DNA of 64,000 nt from Onthophagus taurus. Taxonomy: Eukaryota > Arthropoda > Insecta > Coleoptera > Scarabaeidae. The translations under genes and the position numbers were made by a program. Under the pieces are notes generated by a model. It was not told where the DNA came from. It did not search any database and saw only the letters and a list, made by a program, of their open reading frames with translations. This document shows positions 1-9,320 of the stretch, piece after piece. Within the stretch, counting starts at the first letter, position 1. The number at the start of each line of letters is the position of its first letter. The stretch covers positions 4,464,001-4,528,000 of the forward strand of contig NC_091976.1 in NCBI RefSeq assembly GCF_036711975.1. The letters are read 5' to 3'.

Positions 1-163
1 GATTCCAGTAATTTATTTCTTCTTTAGAGATACCCTATTTCGAAAGCTACGAACCATAAAAATGAAACTGTTCAAATTTTCCCTCACTGTTATGAAGATC
101 TTTTCGTTGTATAATATAGTGACGACCGTAACTTTCTGTCGATATTCATTTTGTTTATTTTAG

Positions 164-816
164 GTGAGTTGATACGAAAGAAATGGAAGAACATTAGAGA
201 TAGATTTGCGAGGGAATTGCAAGAAAGGAAAGGAAAGTCTGGGGATGGAGCAAGAACAAAAGCTCCGTATGTGTATACAAAGCATTTACAATTTTTAAAA
301 GATATTTTGACACCAAAACAAACCATAAATTCTTTAGAACAAATTTCAAATACCGAACCAATAATATCTGAACAAGAACCTGGACCTTCTATGACCAACC
401 CTCCACAAACAGAATGGAAGAGACTTGGGAAGAAAAGACTGTATCCTTTTGAGGACAAATTAATAAATTCGTTGGAAACTGTTCAGAAAAAAATGATGGA
501 AGCAAAATCTACACCTCCAGATGATAATGACGACAACCGGCATTTCGTCCTGTCTTTGCAACCAAGTCTTTCAGCGTTACCAAGACACCTAAATACACTT
601 TGCAGAATAGAATTATTGCAAGTCATGTCCAAGTACGAAACATACGGTCATTCACGTCAAAATCAATTACAAACAATACCCAGTTTCACGCAAAGTCAAT
701 TTAGCAATATGCAACAACACCATCAACAACAACCTCAAGTTCCAGTTCCATCGCCATCTCCAGCAAGTTCCTATATATCAACTTTTAGTACTGAAGAAGA
801 CTCATTCCCATACTAG
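164..816 (+). CDS. MADF-BESS protein of Harbinger, 3' exon(s)
   Basis: An open frame of about 217 codons follows a good splice acceptor (TTTATTTTAG at 154-163). Its first 50 residues match the second half of a MADF (Myb/SANT-like) DNA-binding domain (KKWKNIRDRF, then APYVYTKHLQFL). Around codon 130 is a BESS-like segment (FVLSLQPSLSALPRHLN) and the tail is Gln/Ser/Pro-rich. In Harbinger elements such a protein accompanies the transposase and recognises element ends. The first MADF exon must lie left of the window. It converges on the transposase exon at 888. Confidence 0.7.
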
Positions 817-887
817 GTTGTTAATATTATAATAAATATATTTTTGAATAAAAAGCTTGAATAAATATGATTTTTTTTCTTGCTTAC

Positions 888-1198
888 CTAAGAGTAATGA
901 CTAACTTTTCTTCAGGAGGAATACTACACCTCATACGAGTATTTGTTTTAGTAATATTTCCCTTTATAGTATTTAATAATTCATCGAAAGTAGTCATTGA
1001 CATCCTCAAATAATTGAAAAATTTGTCTTCGTCACTTTTTAGTTCCGCAAATAAGGTTTGAAACTGACCTTTCTTTTCTCTTTCCATTACAATGGGATGC
1101 ACCCACATTCTACGATTTTTTTTCTTTTTTCGTTTCCAAAGCACATATAGCATTGACAAATAAATAATATGATTTAAATAATCATTGTAATCATCCAT
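888..1198 (-). CDS. Harbinger transposase, first coding exon
   Basis: Starting at the ATG at 1198, the frame encodes a basic stretch, then MWVHPI, then a helical segment with FFNYLRMS..FDELL and a final EEKLVITLR. It ends at a consensus donor (TAG|GTAAGCA, exon end 888). The same exon occurs in the second Harbinger at 30022-30354 (YWIHPL, FFDYYRMS, EERLAVTLR), ending at the same place. This is the HARBI1-type N-terminal region. The DDE nuclease exon is not in the window. Confidence 0.7.
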
Positions 1199-1332
1199 CT
1201 TTGAATAACCGTTATACTTAACAGAAAACCGAGAGAATATTGCAACTGGTAAAAACCGCAATGTGTGCCAAATAGTCGCGGCAGCCGACTCGGCTGCCGA
1301 TTCGGCGAAAACCGCCGTGTCTGTCATCGCCC

Positions 1333-1722
1333 TAAGTTGGAGGGTTGCCGCTGCTGCTGCTTAGGTGAAGGACGTGATGATGTTGATGACACATGTTGAA
1401 CAGGCTCCGCTGACGTACTTGATGAAGGGTTGGAGGGTTGTTGTTTAGGCGGATGACGCAATGATGCCTGTTGAACCGGACCGGCCGATGTACTTTGTAA
1501 AGATGATGGTAGTGGTGGTGGCGGCGGCGCAACACAACGTGGAACATTTAGTCCATGTACGCTTCTTTGATGGTGTTTCAATTTGTCAGATCTTGAATAA
1601 CCTTTTTCGCAGATACGGCATTTAAAGTTCGATTCCCGCACATCACCGTGTTTCACAAGTATATGCCGGGTAAGATTGTGTTTTAAGGTAAACGCACCGT
1701 TACACACTTTGCAAAGAAACAT
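1333..1722 (-). pseudogene. C2H2 zinc-finger N-terminus, possibly of a zinc-finger/DNA polymerase B ORF
   Basis: From ATG 1722 the frame encodes two C2H2 fingers (CKVC...H....H and CRIC...H....H, residues about 4-55), then a Pro/Ser/Gln-rich linker with a PPPPP run. The coding frame is cut at 1332 by the Harbinger. It lies directly downstream of gene X on the same strand. Zinc fingers plus proline-rich linker resemble the N-terminus of large Polinton proteins that continue into a protein-primed B-family polymerase. That link is inference: no polymerase motif is in the window. It could also be an independent zinc-finger gene. Confidence 0.45.
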
Positions 1723-1861
1723 TTTATTACGAAATTTAATAAATTTACGCGACGACCGCTAACGCTGAACTGATAAGCAGCTAGGCGTGTGATTAGAGTT
1801 ACGGTGGTCAGTCGACACTATCACGAGGTGATCACGTGATCCGAGAGGCGCGGTCACGTGA
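1723..1861 (-). promoter_or_regulatory. Intergenic promoter region with CACGTG palindromes
   Basis: This 139-bp gap precedes the zinc-finger start. It holds the 12-bp palindrome GATCACGTGATC (1830-1841) and a second TCACGTGATCA (about 1854-1864), both with a CACGTG E-box core. On the minus strand a TTATCAGTTC initiator-like element lies about 50 bp before the ATG. A promoter role is inference. Confidence 0.35.
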
Positions 1862-2252
1862 TCAAATAGAAACTGTTGTAGTGGAGTTTATTATTTCCAA
1901 GTATTCCATCACATAAAAATTAATTTCCGATAAATTATTTAAACATAATTCTTCAATGGACGTCGTGTTATATATATCATCGTCGTCAACAAGCTGTAGA
2001 GATTTAATGTATTCCATAAAATTTAGGCTATCCAAAAGGTTCATTTTATAGGTAATTAGCTTCTCCATTGCGAAAATCTTATCGATATCCGTTGAATGAA
2101 GTAAAATCGGTATGAATACACCACTTTCAGAATCCTCAATCACATACGTTAGATACAGGTAATCATCATCATCGTCAAATTCGACCTTTAGGTTACCTTC
2201 GGCTAATGGTAGCGTCTGCGAGGAAACTTCTACATTGAAACGTATCAGTTTA
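1862..2252 (-). pseudogene. Gene X C-terminal part (A1)
   Basis: About 130 codons encode the true C-terminus of gene X: after the shared segment ending DKIFAME the protein continues about 65 residues to TTTVSI. The complementary N-terminal part is at 6344-6826 on the other strand. The 200-bp shared segment (LKLIRFNVEV to DKIFAME) occurs at both places, so the gene was split and partly duplicated by the A1 inversion. This is the only copy in the window showing the normal C-terminus, since A2 lost it. Confidence 0.7.
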
Positions 2253-2255
2253 AGG

Positions 2256-2575
2256 GTAGATAACCCGAACAATTACACAGATCCGATCTCCCTGTAAATA
2301 TAATACGCGTGACGTCCGTTCGCGTGGAGTGTAATATAATTTCTGGATCATATTACAACAATAAGCAGTCACATACGCTATTTGAATTTGCACCGGCGGT
2401 AGATCCTGGCTTCAGTATAAATATAGAGCCTAGGAACCCAATATATTTTGCAGTCGACACCGATCGACCGATAACGAACATTACCCTTAGACTCCTGGAT
2501 CAGCGCGGTAGATTGGTAAACTTTCGAGGAGAAGAAATCGTAATTAGGTTAGAGCTGAAACGTGTTGCATTATAA
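2256..2575 (+). pseudogene. Penton-like protein, C-terminal half (A1)
   Basis: Matches residues about 160-263 of the A2 penton-like protein nearly perfectly, including the VRVECNI and FRGEE segments. It lacks any N-terminal half on this strand, which sits at 6831-7221 in the opposite orientation. The stop overlaps the next ATG as TAATG (2573-2577), exactly as in A2. Confidence 0.8.
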
Positions 2576-2718
2576 TGGGATTTATGTTTGAAACGCCTGG
2601 TGGCGGTGGTGGGACCTATCGCACACCACCATCACAGCCTACCTTGAAAAAGGGTAAAGGGTATAAATGTAAACGTAAGAGAACGTCTAGATCAGTCTGC
2701 AGAAAGACTTCCTTGTGA
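2575..2718 (+). pseudogene. Small basic Polinton protein, truncated (A1)
   Basis: Counterpart of the 68-codon A2 ORF at 55284. The Pro/Gly-rich start and the Lys/Arg/Cys-rich core (KGKGYKCKRKR) are preserved, but a CGA-to-TGA change stops it at 2716-2718. Downstream sequence still matches up to the MCP start. Confidence 0.65.
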
Positions 2719-2755
2719 CCTGACAACGTTCGTTTACTTCAAGATTTGGGATACC

Positions 2756-3994
2756 ATGTCAACAAAAAAATTAAACATTTATAGAGATCCTATCGTGGAT
2801 AATTCCATCGCTAGGGAAGAGGTGCACAGTTACCATCCTTCAACAAATTCGTTTCAAAACAACGATGTGTTCACCATTGAACGGAACCAAGAAGATGTTT
2901 TATTTTCCTTTTTCGAGAGTTATATACGAATTGAGGGTAACTATGTTAAAAAATTGACGAATCCTGCAGATAACGTAAGTTTAACGCACAATTTGCCGGC
3001 ATTTCTATTTGAGTACATCGCATTCGAACATAATGGCGTTGAAATAGAACGGGTTCGTGAACCAGGGCTCACATCGCTAATTAGAACACTTCTACACCAT
3101 AACGATGTGGAATGTAAATCATTGGAAATTGCCGGGTTAAAATGGCCTCCTGAAGGCGCCTTACCCACGGTGGACAGCGCAAACGATAACTTTGTATTTC
3201 AAATCCCACTTGTGCACATTTTTGGATTATTTAGAGACTACAATCAGGTTATGAGAGGTCGTTTCAAGTTTAGGTTTGTCAGAAGCCGCACAGATTCAAA
3301 CTGTTTTAAATCTATATCGACTAAAGCCGACCCCAGCACTGCAGAGTTTACCCTAAAGACAGTGTCATTACTGGCGAAGCATGTTTCTCCCAGTCCATCG
3401 ATAAAGATTAAACTTTTGGATGGACTAAATAAAAATTCGAATATAGCTGTACCTTTTCGTAAATGGACGTTTTATGAATTGCCATCTATGAGACGGGGGA
3501 ATAAAGAGATTTGGCCTGTTACATCAACTACCAACAGGGGTAGACCGCAATATGTCATAGTGACATTCCAAACCAATCGAAAGGATCAGCCGAAATCTGA
3601 TTGTACGCTGTTTGACCACTTGAACATTATAGATCTTAAAGTCTATTTAAATTCATATTCCTACCCATTCGAGTCTATGAATTTGGATTTTACGAAGGAA
3701 AACTACGTTGAACTATATAAAATGTATACGGAATTTCAATCATACATTTGGGAATCTAACCGAAAACAGCCGATAATGGATTTCAACAGTTTCAAGAAAA
3801 GACCTCTATTCGTAATTGATACCACAAAGAATAATGATGAGGAGGCAGCGCCATCTGCATCATGTGAAGTACGGCTTGAAATTCAGAGTGATAAAGATTT
3901 TCCCGCCAACACGAAGGCATACTGTATCCTAATACAGGAATCTATGTATACCTATAAGCCGCTGAGTGGGGAGGTCTCAATCGTTATTAATTGA
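2756..3994 (+). CDS. Major capsid protein (A1), double jelly-roll type
   Basis: An intact 412-codon frame, about 98% identical to the A2 copy. It has the features I associate with insect Polinton-type double jelly-roll capsid proteins: N-terminal YHPSTNSF followed by an ND-rich strand, LFEYIAFEHNGVEIER near residue 85, a PSMRRGNKEIWPV loop, FDHLNI..LKVYLNSYSYPFE near residue 295, and C-terminal NTKAYCILI...YKPLSGEV. It would self-assemble into the icosahedral shell. The assignment rests on remembered family patterns, not a search. It stays open although surrounding genes are broken. Confidence 0.75.
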   Translation: MSTKKLNIYRDPIVDNSIAREEVHSYHPSTNSFQNNDVFTIERNQEDVLFSFFESYIRIEGNYVKKLTNPADNVSLTHNLPAFLFEYIAFEHNGVEIERVREPGLTSLIRTLLHHNDVECKSLEIAGLKWPPEGALPTVDSANDNFVFQIPLVHIFGLFRDYNQVMRGRFKFRFVRSRTDSNCFKSISTKADPSTAEFTLKTVSLLAKHVSPSPSIKIKLLDGLNKNSNIAVPFRKWTFYELPSMRRGNKEIWPVTSTTNRGRPQYVIVTFQTNRKDQPKSDCTLFDHLNIIDLKVYLNSYSYPFESMNLDFTKENYVELYKMYTEFQSYIWESNRKQPIMDFNSFKKRPLFVIDTTKNNDEEAAPSASCEVRLEIQSDKDFPANTKAYCILIQESMYTYKPLSGEVSIVIN

Positions 3995-4026
3995 GTCAAT
4001 TTCGATTGCGCATCATAGTCAGAGTT

Positions 4027-4572
4027 ATGGAGTTGCGTAGAGCGGTAGTTGATATTCAGGGGTTCTATATAGACTCTGAATTCATAGTTAAAGAATTCAC
4101 ACTTCTGGACCTTATCACCGACTATGCCGTACATCTCCACTTCAAGGCTGACAGACCCTTTCGATGCTTATCGGTTCAAGATCAACGATCCGCCAAGTAT
4201 TTAGAGCGAAATCACCATAAACTATCGTATATTGGAGGATGGATGGACCTGTCGATGGGGTTAAATTTACTGGATGATATACTGTCGTTCTATGATGAGG
4301 TGTATGTGAAGAGTAGCCAGAAGAGGGAGTTTTTGGAAAGCAGACCCTATTATCGGTTCCGATGTCATCGGAATTTGACGGTCAGGGATATTGCCTCGGA
4401 GTTTTCTGAGAAGGCGGTTGAAGAAGATACTAAATTGACGGCAACTTCCAATCCATGCTGGTTCCACAACGATGCTCCCGCAGTTTGCTCGCAAAATAAC
4501 GCCATAATTTTAAAGAATTTTTATGTAATTTGCGTAGACGTGTTATATAAGAAGTTGTTAAATTTTTTTTAA
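4027..4572 (+). CDS. Unknown 180-residue protein downstream of MCP (A1)
   Basis: I chose ATG 4027 (MELRRAVVDIQGF); the upstream extension starts on a TTG that overlaps the MCP stop. A VVDIQGF...FIVKEF start and HHKLSYIGGWMDL centre recall a small arthropod-element protein family with a possible RNase H/DEDD-like fold; no catalytic set can be confirmed. A late CWFHND..AVC segment could bind zinc. The C-terminal end differs from A2 because of a one-base difference near 4523. Confidence 0.5.
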   Translation: MELRRAVVDIQGFYIDSEFIVKEFTLLDLITDYAVHLHFKADRPFRCLSVQDQRSAKYLERNHHKLSYIGGWMDLSMGLNLLDDILSFYDEVYVKSSQKREFLESRPYYRFRCHRNLTVRDIASEFSEKAVEEDTKLTATSNPCWFHNDAPAVCSQNNAIILKNFYVICVDVLYKKLLNFF

Positions 4573-4660
4573 TACATATATTAACTTTTATTTATTGTAT
4601 TTATTTTTGAATCCTTATACATCCTTCATGCAATCAGTGTCTGACCTCCATCACGCAAAC

Positions 4661-6272
4661 ATGTACATTGCGAGAGTTATTTTAGTATATACGCTCTGGG
4701 CGCTTCCAATACGAATTTTAATGGAAGATTTGATGTACGATAGGGATATGGAAATCTATAAATATCTCAAAGCATTTGGATATTTAAATGGGAATGTGAG
4801 CGGTTTACATCATCATCATCAAATGGGATATACAACAACAATGACGGAAGGGTTACGTAAATTGCAGGGATATTTTCACCTGCCAGTATCGGGTGAAGTT
4901 GATTTTAAAACTTTGGATTTGATTGGTAAACCAAGATGTGGGAATAAAGACTTGGAAGACATTTCAGTAGACGCTAAACGTACGATACATCGAAAGTGAG
5001 GGATCCCAATAGTTAAATGGGCCATCTATAATAAATATCCAGATGGCTTTCCCAATATCGTTGAAAGGGCATTTGCGGTTTGGGCTAAGCATATGGATTT
5101 AAAGTTTCAGAGCTCGTTTACCGACGTCAACATTCTAATCGGGTTTAAAGGTTACAACCATACGTGCATAAGGAACGTTGGATCAATGTGTGGTAGTACA
5201 TTCAAAAATGGAATTTTAGCTCACGCATACTATCCTTATATTAATGGGCGTAATGTTGAAATCCACATAAATTCAGATTTAGAGTTTGATTTATCCAACT
5301 CTACAGTAGATGGAAAATATAACCTATTTTTGGTAATGGTGCATGAAATTGGACATTCCTTAGGTTTAATGCATCGAGTTGAACTCGATTCCATCATGCA
5401 TCCCAACTATGGTAACACGAGAATTGAGGATTTCAAGTTGAATAGCAGAGATATTGTGGCAATTCAAGCTATATATGGTAGACCCAAACTGTATACATCA
5501 TCGACTGTTCCAAGTCACGTTACGTCATCATATAGGACCACGACGAGTCGGTCTACGACAAAGCCCGCTCAACCCTCAGCATTTAGAGACGTTTGTGATG
5601 TGGATTCAAAGTTTTCCGGTTTTTTGATTCACTATCAAACCATGTACGTGCAAACAATGGGTTTGGTTAATAGATTTAAAGTCTAAACGACCTAAACAAC
5701 CCAATCCTGTAGACATAAATGATTGGCTGCCGACTTTGAGGAATGTTTTTCGTACTGTAGACTATAGTTATAAAGTGTCTATCTCGCCTATAGGTGACCT
5801 TATACTTATAATGGAAAATTCAATATACAGAATTGATTTTAAGAGTATGAATGTGCGGTCTGTGTGGCCGTTCACTTCGACCGAGTTAGGGTTTAATAAT
5901 TTTACTCGAGTTAACGGAATAGTTACAAGCAATTACGGTTTACCTTACATATTTTTCGATGATATGTACGCAATTCAAGTGGATTTTAATTACTTTAGAA
6001 AGGAGAGAGTTATAGTTTCGATTGGTGAACTTTTGCCGGGAATCCCAACTTCTTTCAATGGGATTTACAAAGGTTCCGACGGCATATTTAATTTCTTTGT
6101 TGGCGATCGAATCCTCCAATACGATGAATATATAAAGGAGGTTGTAGGCACCTCTGACAAGAGTGTATCGATATTAGGGATAACTTGCCCCTATATATCA
6201 ATTTTAGATCAATTGAAATCTCTCCTCTCAACAATCATTTCAACCAATCTCTCAATTCCCATAAATTATTGA
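4661..6272 (+). pseudogene. Matrix metalloproteinase-like gene, broken (A1)
   Basis: Same gene as A2 57360-58976. The signal peptide, cysteine-switch PRCGNKD, catalytic HEIGHSLGLMH and hemopexin-like C-terminus are all visible, in three frames. A TGG-to-TGA change closes the first part at 4999, and a 6-base-class loss plus frameshift near 5645 ends the second at 5686. The third open part runs 5736-6272. Divergence from A2 is small, so inactivation is recent. Confidence 0.85.
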
Positions 6273-6343
6273 GATGGTGGGGGGAGGGGGTAATTAATTA
6301 TATTCACCCGTCGCGTGCATTTAAATTCAGTTCTCCATTGGAA

Positions 6344-6826
6344 ATGGATATCGAGGGAGGAGTGAGCGACGTCTGTGAAGAGATGGGCTCGGATTATTGG
6401 AATTCAATCGGCGCGCAGTGGAAACGGTATCGTGAATTGATAAAAAAGGAGACTAAATTTATCGGGGAAACGCAATTTTCAACCGAATCTTTCGGCATTA
6501 AAGTTGGAATTAGCGTCGCTAGAGGGGGTACAACCTGTGTAAAGTTCGTAGTTAGAACATGCAAAGGTTTGGAATCCCAGTCGCATCAAATTACGTTTTT
6601 ACGTCAAGATTGGGAGCACCTAATATCTACCCTTAAACTGATACGTTTCAATGTAGAAGTTTCCTCGCAGACGCTACCATTAGCCGAAGGTAACCTAAAG
6701 GTCGAATTTGACGATGATGATGATTACCTGTATCTAACGTATGTGATTGCGGATTCTGAAAGTGGTGTATTCATACCGATTTTACTTCATTCAACGGATA
6801 TCGATAAGATTTTCGCAATGGAGAAT
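6344..6826 (+). pseudogene. Gene X N-terminal part (A1)
   Basis: From ATG 6344 (MDIEGGVSD) this matches A2 gene X to DKIFAME, then at about 6826 runs into reversed penton sequence. See the A2 entry at 59052 for a possible PC4-like fold. The missing C-terminus lies at 1862-2252. Confidence 0.7.
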
Positions 6827-6830
6827 CCTA

Positions 6831-7221
6831 AAATCGAAGCAATCGAATCGGATTCTGTGAAATCAATCTCCAAGTAGTCGCTGCTAATCTCGCACTGTAA
6901 CGTATTTTTATTAGTCTTGAGGGACAATAGGGTCTCAGGTCTATCTATCTTATCCAATCCGACCAACCGTAGAATCTCCTTTTGCAAATATTTTTCAATA
7001 TCTGAAATTTCGTATACGCCCGTAGGAATTCCGATTACCTCTTTTGAAGTATTCTTAGGCCCCTGCTGCTGCTGCTGCCCCCTCTTCAATGTTGGGTATG
7101 CTGTTGTATGTGTACAGACCAATCAGTCCCAATGAATAAAGTTGGGATCCAATTGTATAGGTGGAAAGTATTCCTCAGAAATTTCGCTCTTCGTACCAAC
7201 CAGTGTGAACGTCTGCGACAT
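6831..7221 (-). pseudogene. Penton-like protein, N-terminal half (A1)
   Basis: Read from ATG 7221 (MSQTFTLVG) leftwards, it matches the first half of the A2 penton-like protein, including the Gln run (shorter here). There is a small deletion and frameshift near 7122. It is cut at the inversion junction around 6831. Confidence 0.75.
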
Positions 7222-7223
7222 CG

Positions 7224-7607
7224 TTATACATATGACCCGCTTCCTGTTTGAAGTAGGAATTTTATACATAAATGCCCGCAATTGTACTGATTGTCCTTTT
7301 GATAATTATCGTGGTTGTATATAATTTGAGTGTCTTTAAAGTACTTTAAAAGTTCTTTGGGGGGTTTGAGATCCCGATAACTATCAAAATAGAACACTCT
7401 ATTACCGGATTTTCTATAGGCTACCCAATGTGTTCCATCTCCGCTTTGTACATCTAAATTCACCACCGCCGCTTCATCCGTTTTAGGGCCCCCTTTTGGT
7501 AATGCGTTTCGCATATAGACGCCGCGGAATTTTGGGATATTTAGAGATTTAGCGTAACGTAGTATATCAAAGTTGGTTAGAGGTCTCTTGGGTAGCAGCC
7601 TTAAAAG
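7224..7607 (-). CDS. Adenain-like cysteine protease (A1), entered by -1 frameshift
   Basis: The frame is open from the frameshift heptamer at 7607-7613 to the stop at 7224. Visible are GTHW (His), YFDSY (Asp), a Gln before the final motif and NCGHLC (Cys), the adenovirus-protease/Ulp1 order. The first in-frame ATG is at 7514, inside the conserved part. The conserved upstream segment (PLTNFDILRYAKSLNIP) has no ATG, so translation most plausibly enters by -1 slippage from PLA2. It would mature capsid proteins. Confidence 0.8.
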   Translation of the reverse strand, partial: LLRLLPKRPLTNFDILRYAKSLNIPKFRGVYMRNALPKGGPKTDEAAVVNLDVQSGDGTHWVAYRKSGNRVFYFDSYRDLKPPKELLKYFKDTQIIYNHDNYQKDNQYNCGHLCIKFLLQTGSGSYV

Positions 7608-8476
7608 TTTTTTTGAGTCTTCTTCTTCTTCGTTAAATATATACCCAATCCCTTTTTATACCTTTTAATGTAAATACCACTCCCCGTCTTTCGGATCGCA
7701 ATGTCCTCCATTGCTTTATTGTGCCGCTCAGCTTCTTTCATTTTATCCTTCGCCTCTTGAGTTTTCTTTACTGCTCTATAGACTCCGGCCGCGCCTCCGG
7801 ATAGTGCGCTGAGAGCTGACAGTCCGGCAAATATCGCAGGTAAAAGTGGTAATATTCCTCCTCGTTTAACTGGAATTGGGATTGTTCGTGGAATTTTAAC
7901 TATTCGCTTTCCACCTACAGACTTTACGGCTATGCGAGCACCTTTCAACGCCAATCGCGCCGCTTCTCGTAAACTATCGGTGTTTTTCGGTAAATCATTT
8001 GCTATACGCTTAACTATCCCCTTTTGAAAGGTCACCTGTTTACCGCCACTTTTCGACTTCAATGATCCACCTCGACGTTTTCTCCGGCTTTTACCACCTT
8101 TACGCTTATGCCCCATGCCTAATTTACGTTTCGCTTTCATAGCGTTTGTAACTAACCACGCCGCAGTCTTTTCACCAAGTGATGAGTCTTTCGCCTTCAC
8201 CCTTTCCCAAGCGGTATCCTCTAAACGCCTATCGGCCTCGTGACGTTGATCTAATGTTTTATTATCCCTATAGGCTATATCGTGTTCTCTACAGGCGCGA
8301 TCTAGCGGATTTATACCTTTTTCACCTCGTGCCAAGCGTTTATCCAACTTTGTTCCGGGCCCGCAAAATTGATATCCGGGAATGTGTAACTCTACGGGGA
8401 GTTTGTTGATAATTGAATTTAAAATTCCTCCACCTCGAATTGAAGCTACTGTTGATGTGTTACCTTGAGCGAGCAT
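7601..8476 (-). CDS. PLA2-domain minor capsid protein (A1)
   Basis: From ATG 8476 (MLAQGNTST) an open frame of about 291 codons. Residues about 30-75 carry a parvovirus-type phospholipase A2 core: GYQFCGPGTKL (calcium loop) and LDRACREHDIAY (HD dyad). Then come Lys/Arg/Gly-rich stretches and a hydrophobic segment (LPLLPAIFAGLSALSALSGGAAGVY) suited to membrane contact. A2 has extra glycines in the basic linker. It ends within a -1 frameshift site. Confidence 0.85.
   Translation of the reverse strand: MLAQGNTSTVASIRGGGILNSIINKLPVELHIPGYQFCGPGTKLDKRLARGEKGINPLDRACREHDIAYRDNKTLDQRHEADRRLEDTAWERVKAKDSSLGEKTAAWLVTNAMKAKRKLGMGHKRKGGKSRRKRRGGSLKSKSGGKQVTFQKGIVKRIANDLPKNTDSLREAARLALKGARIAVKSVGGKRIVKIPRTIPIPVKRGGILPLLPAIFAGLSALSALSGGAAGVYRAVKKTQEAKDKMKEAERHNKAMEDIAIRKTGSGIYIKRYKKGLGIYLTKKKKTQKNF
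7607..7613 (-). promoter_or_regulatory. -1 ribosomal frameshift heptamer (A1)
   Basis: On the minus strand the PLA2 frame reads CAA AAA AAC TTT TAA. A_AAA_AAC is a canonical X_XXY_YYZ slippery heptamer in the zero frame, two codons before the stop. Slippage by -1 leads directly into the protease frame. The heptamer and spacing are the same in A2 at 54101-54107. Confidence 0.7.
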
Positions 8477-8521
8477 TACTCTCAAGTGATGCGATTTCAA
8501 ACATAACCGGGACCTTTATAT

Positions 8522-9262
8522 ATGCGTGCAGGTACGTTAGAGTCTCAGTCAATTTTTGACAACATGCGTGTAGTGAAACACCCTTCTCTAACTATGCCAT
8601 TGACTGATCTCGATCGACTGGTATCAGCAACGGAGACTAAGCGTAGACATAGCGATTTAATACCCAACAGTTTACGCGCAATTGTCTGCGGACCTTCTGG
8701 CTGTGGGAAGACAAATTTAATTTTGAATCTAATATTTGATGAAAATGGTCTGACATTCGAAAATATCTACATTTACTCAAAGTCACTGGAGCAACCGAAA
8801 TATGAACTTTTAAGTTTAGTTTTGAATCGACTTCCGGAAATTGGATTCTGTCGATTCAGCGATAATGACGCCGTAGTGGATCCGAATGAAGCTAAGGAGA
8901 ATTCAATTTTTATATTCGATGATGTGGCGTGCGATAAGCAGGATAAAATTCGAGCGTATTTTTCTATGGGCAGACATAGAAACGTAGACTCTTTCTACCT
9001 TACACAGACCTATACGCGTATACCTAAACATCTAATTCGGGATACCGCTAAAGTGTTAGTGCTTTTCAAGCAGGATGAGGTGAATTTGAAACATGTATAC
9101 GACGAACATATAAATACCGATATGAGGTTTGAAGAATTTAAAGAGATGTGTAGACGCTGTTGGAACGACGGTAAATATAACCCATTAATTATAATGAAAG
9201 ACTTTGAAATTAAGGATGGTAGATATCGTATAGGCATGGATAAATACATCTACCCAGATTGA
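8522..9262 (+). CDS. FtsK/HerA-type genome packaging ATPase (A1)
   Basis: An intact 246-codon frame from ATG 8522. Walker A is GPSGCGKTN (about residue 55), Walker B is IFIFDDVA (about residue 130). They are followed by the sensor-like region MGRHRNVDSFYLTQTY..IPKHLIRD, typical of Polinton/adintovirus packaging ATPases. It would pump element DNA into capsids. It is divergent from PLA2 across a 45-bp gap. One Asn-to-Thr and a few other substitutions separate it from A2. Confidence 0.92.
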   Translation: MRAGTLESQSIFDNMRVVKHPSLTMPLTDLDRLVSATETKRRHSDLIPNSLRAIVCGPSGCGKTNLILNLIFDENGLTFENIYIYSKSLEQPKYELLSLVLNRLPEIGFCRFSDNDAVVDPNEAKENSIFIFDDVACDKQDKIRAYFSMGRHRNVDSFYLTQTYTRIPKHLIRDTAKVLVLFKQDEVNLKHVYDEHINTDMRFEEFKEMCRRCWNDGKYNPLIIMKDFEIKDGRYRIGMDKYIYPD

Positions 9263-9320
9263 AAAGACGCATTGCTATTTTACATGCGTTTGTGTGAGGT
9301 CATCATCACCATTATCATCG

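Larger units (their letters stand above)
1..1332. mobile_element. PIF/Harbinger transposon, right-hand part
   Basis: The stretch holds a MADF-BESS gene (+) and the first exon of a Harbinger transposase (-), the usual two-gene content of this superfamily. The right terminus reads ...GACAGATGACAGCGGG-like on the minus strand, starting GGGCGATGACAGACA at 1332, and is followed by TAA (1333-1335), the expected 3-bp target. A second Harbinger in the window also begins GGGCG. The left end and the catalytic transposase exon lie outside the window. The insertion interrupts the zinc-finger ORF of Polinton A1. Confidence 0.75.
2253..6835. other. Inverted block within Polinton A1
   Basis: Penton C-terminus, small basic protein, MCP, unknown protein, MMP and gene X read rightwards here, while PLA2, protease and penton N-terminus read leftwards. 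In A2 all of these are on one strand. Left junction: penton sequence beginning about 2256 abuts gene X sequence in opposite orientation. Right junction near 6826: gene X meets the penton N-terminal half in opposite orientation, with a shared GGAGAA. About 200 bp of gene X is present at both borders. Confidence 0.85.
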
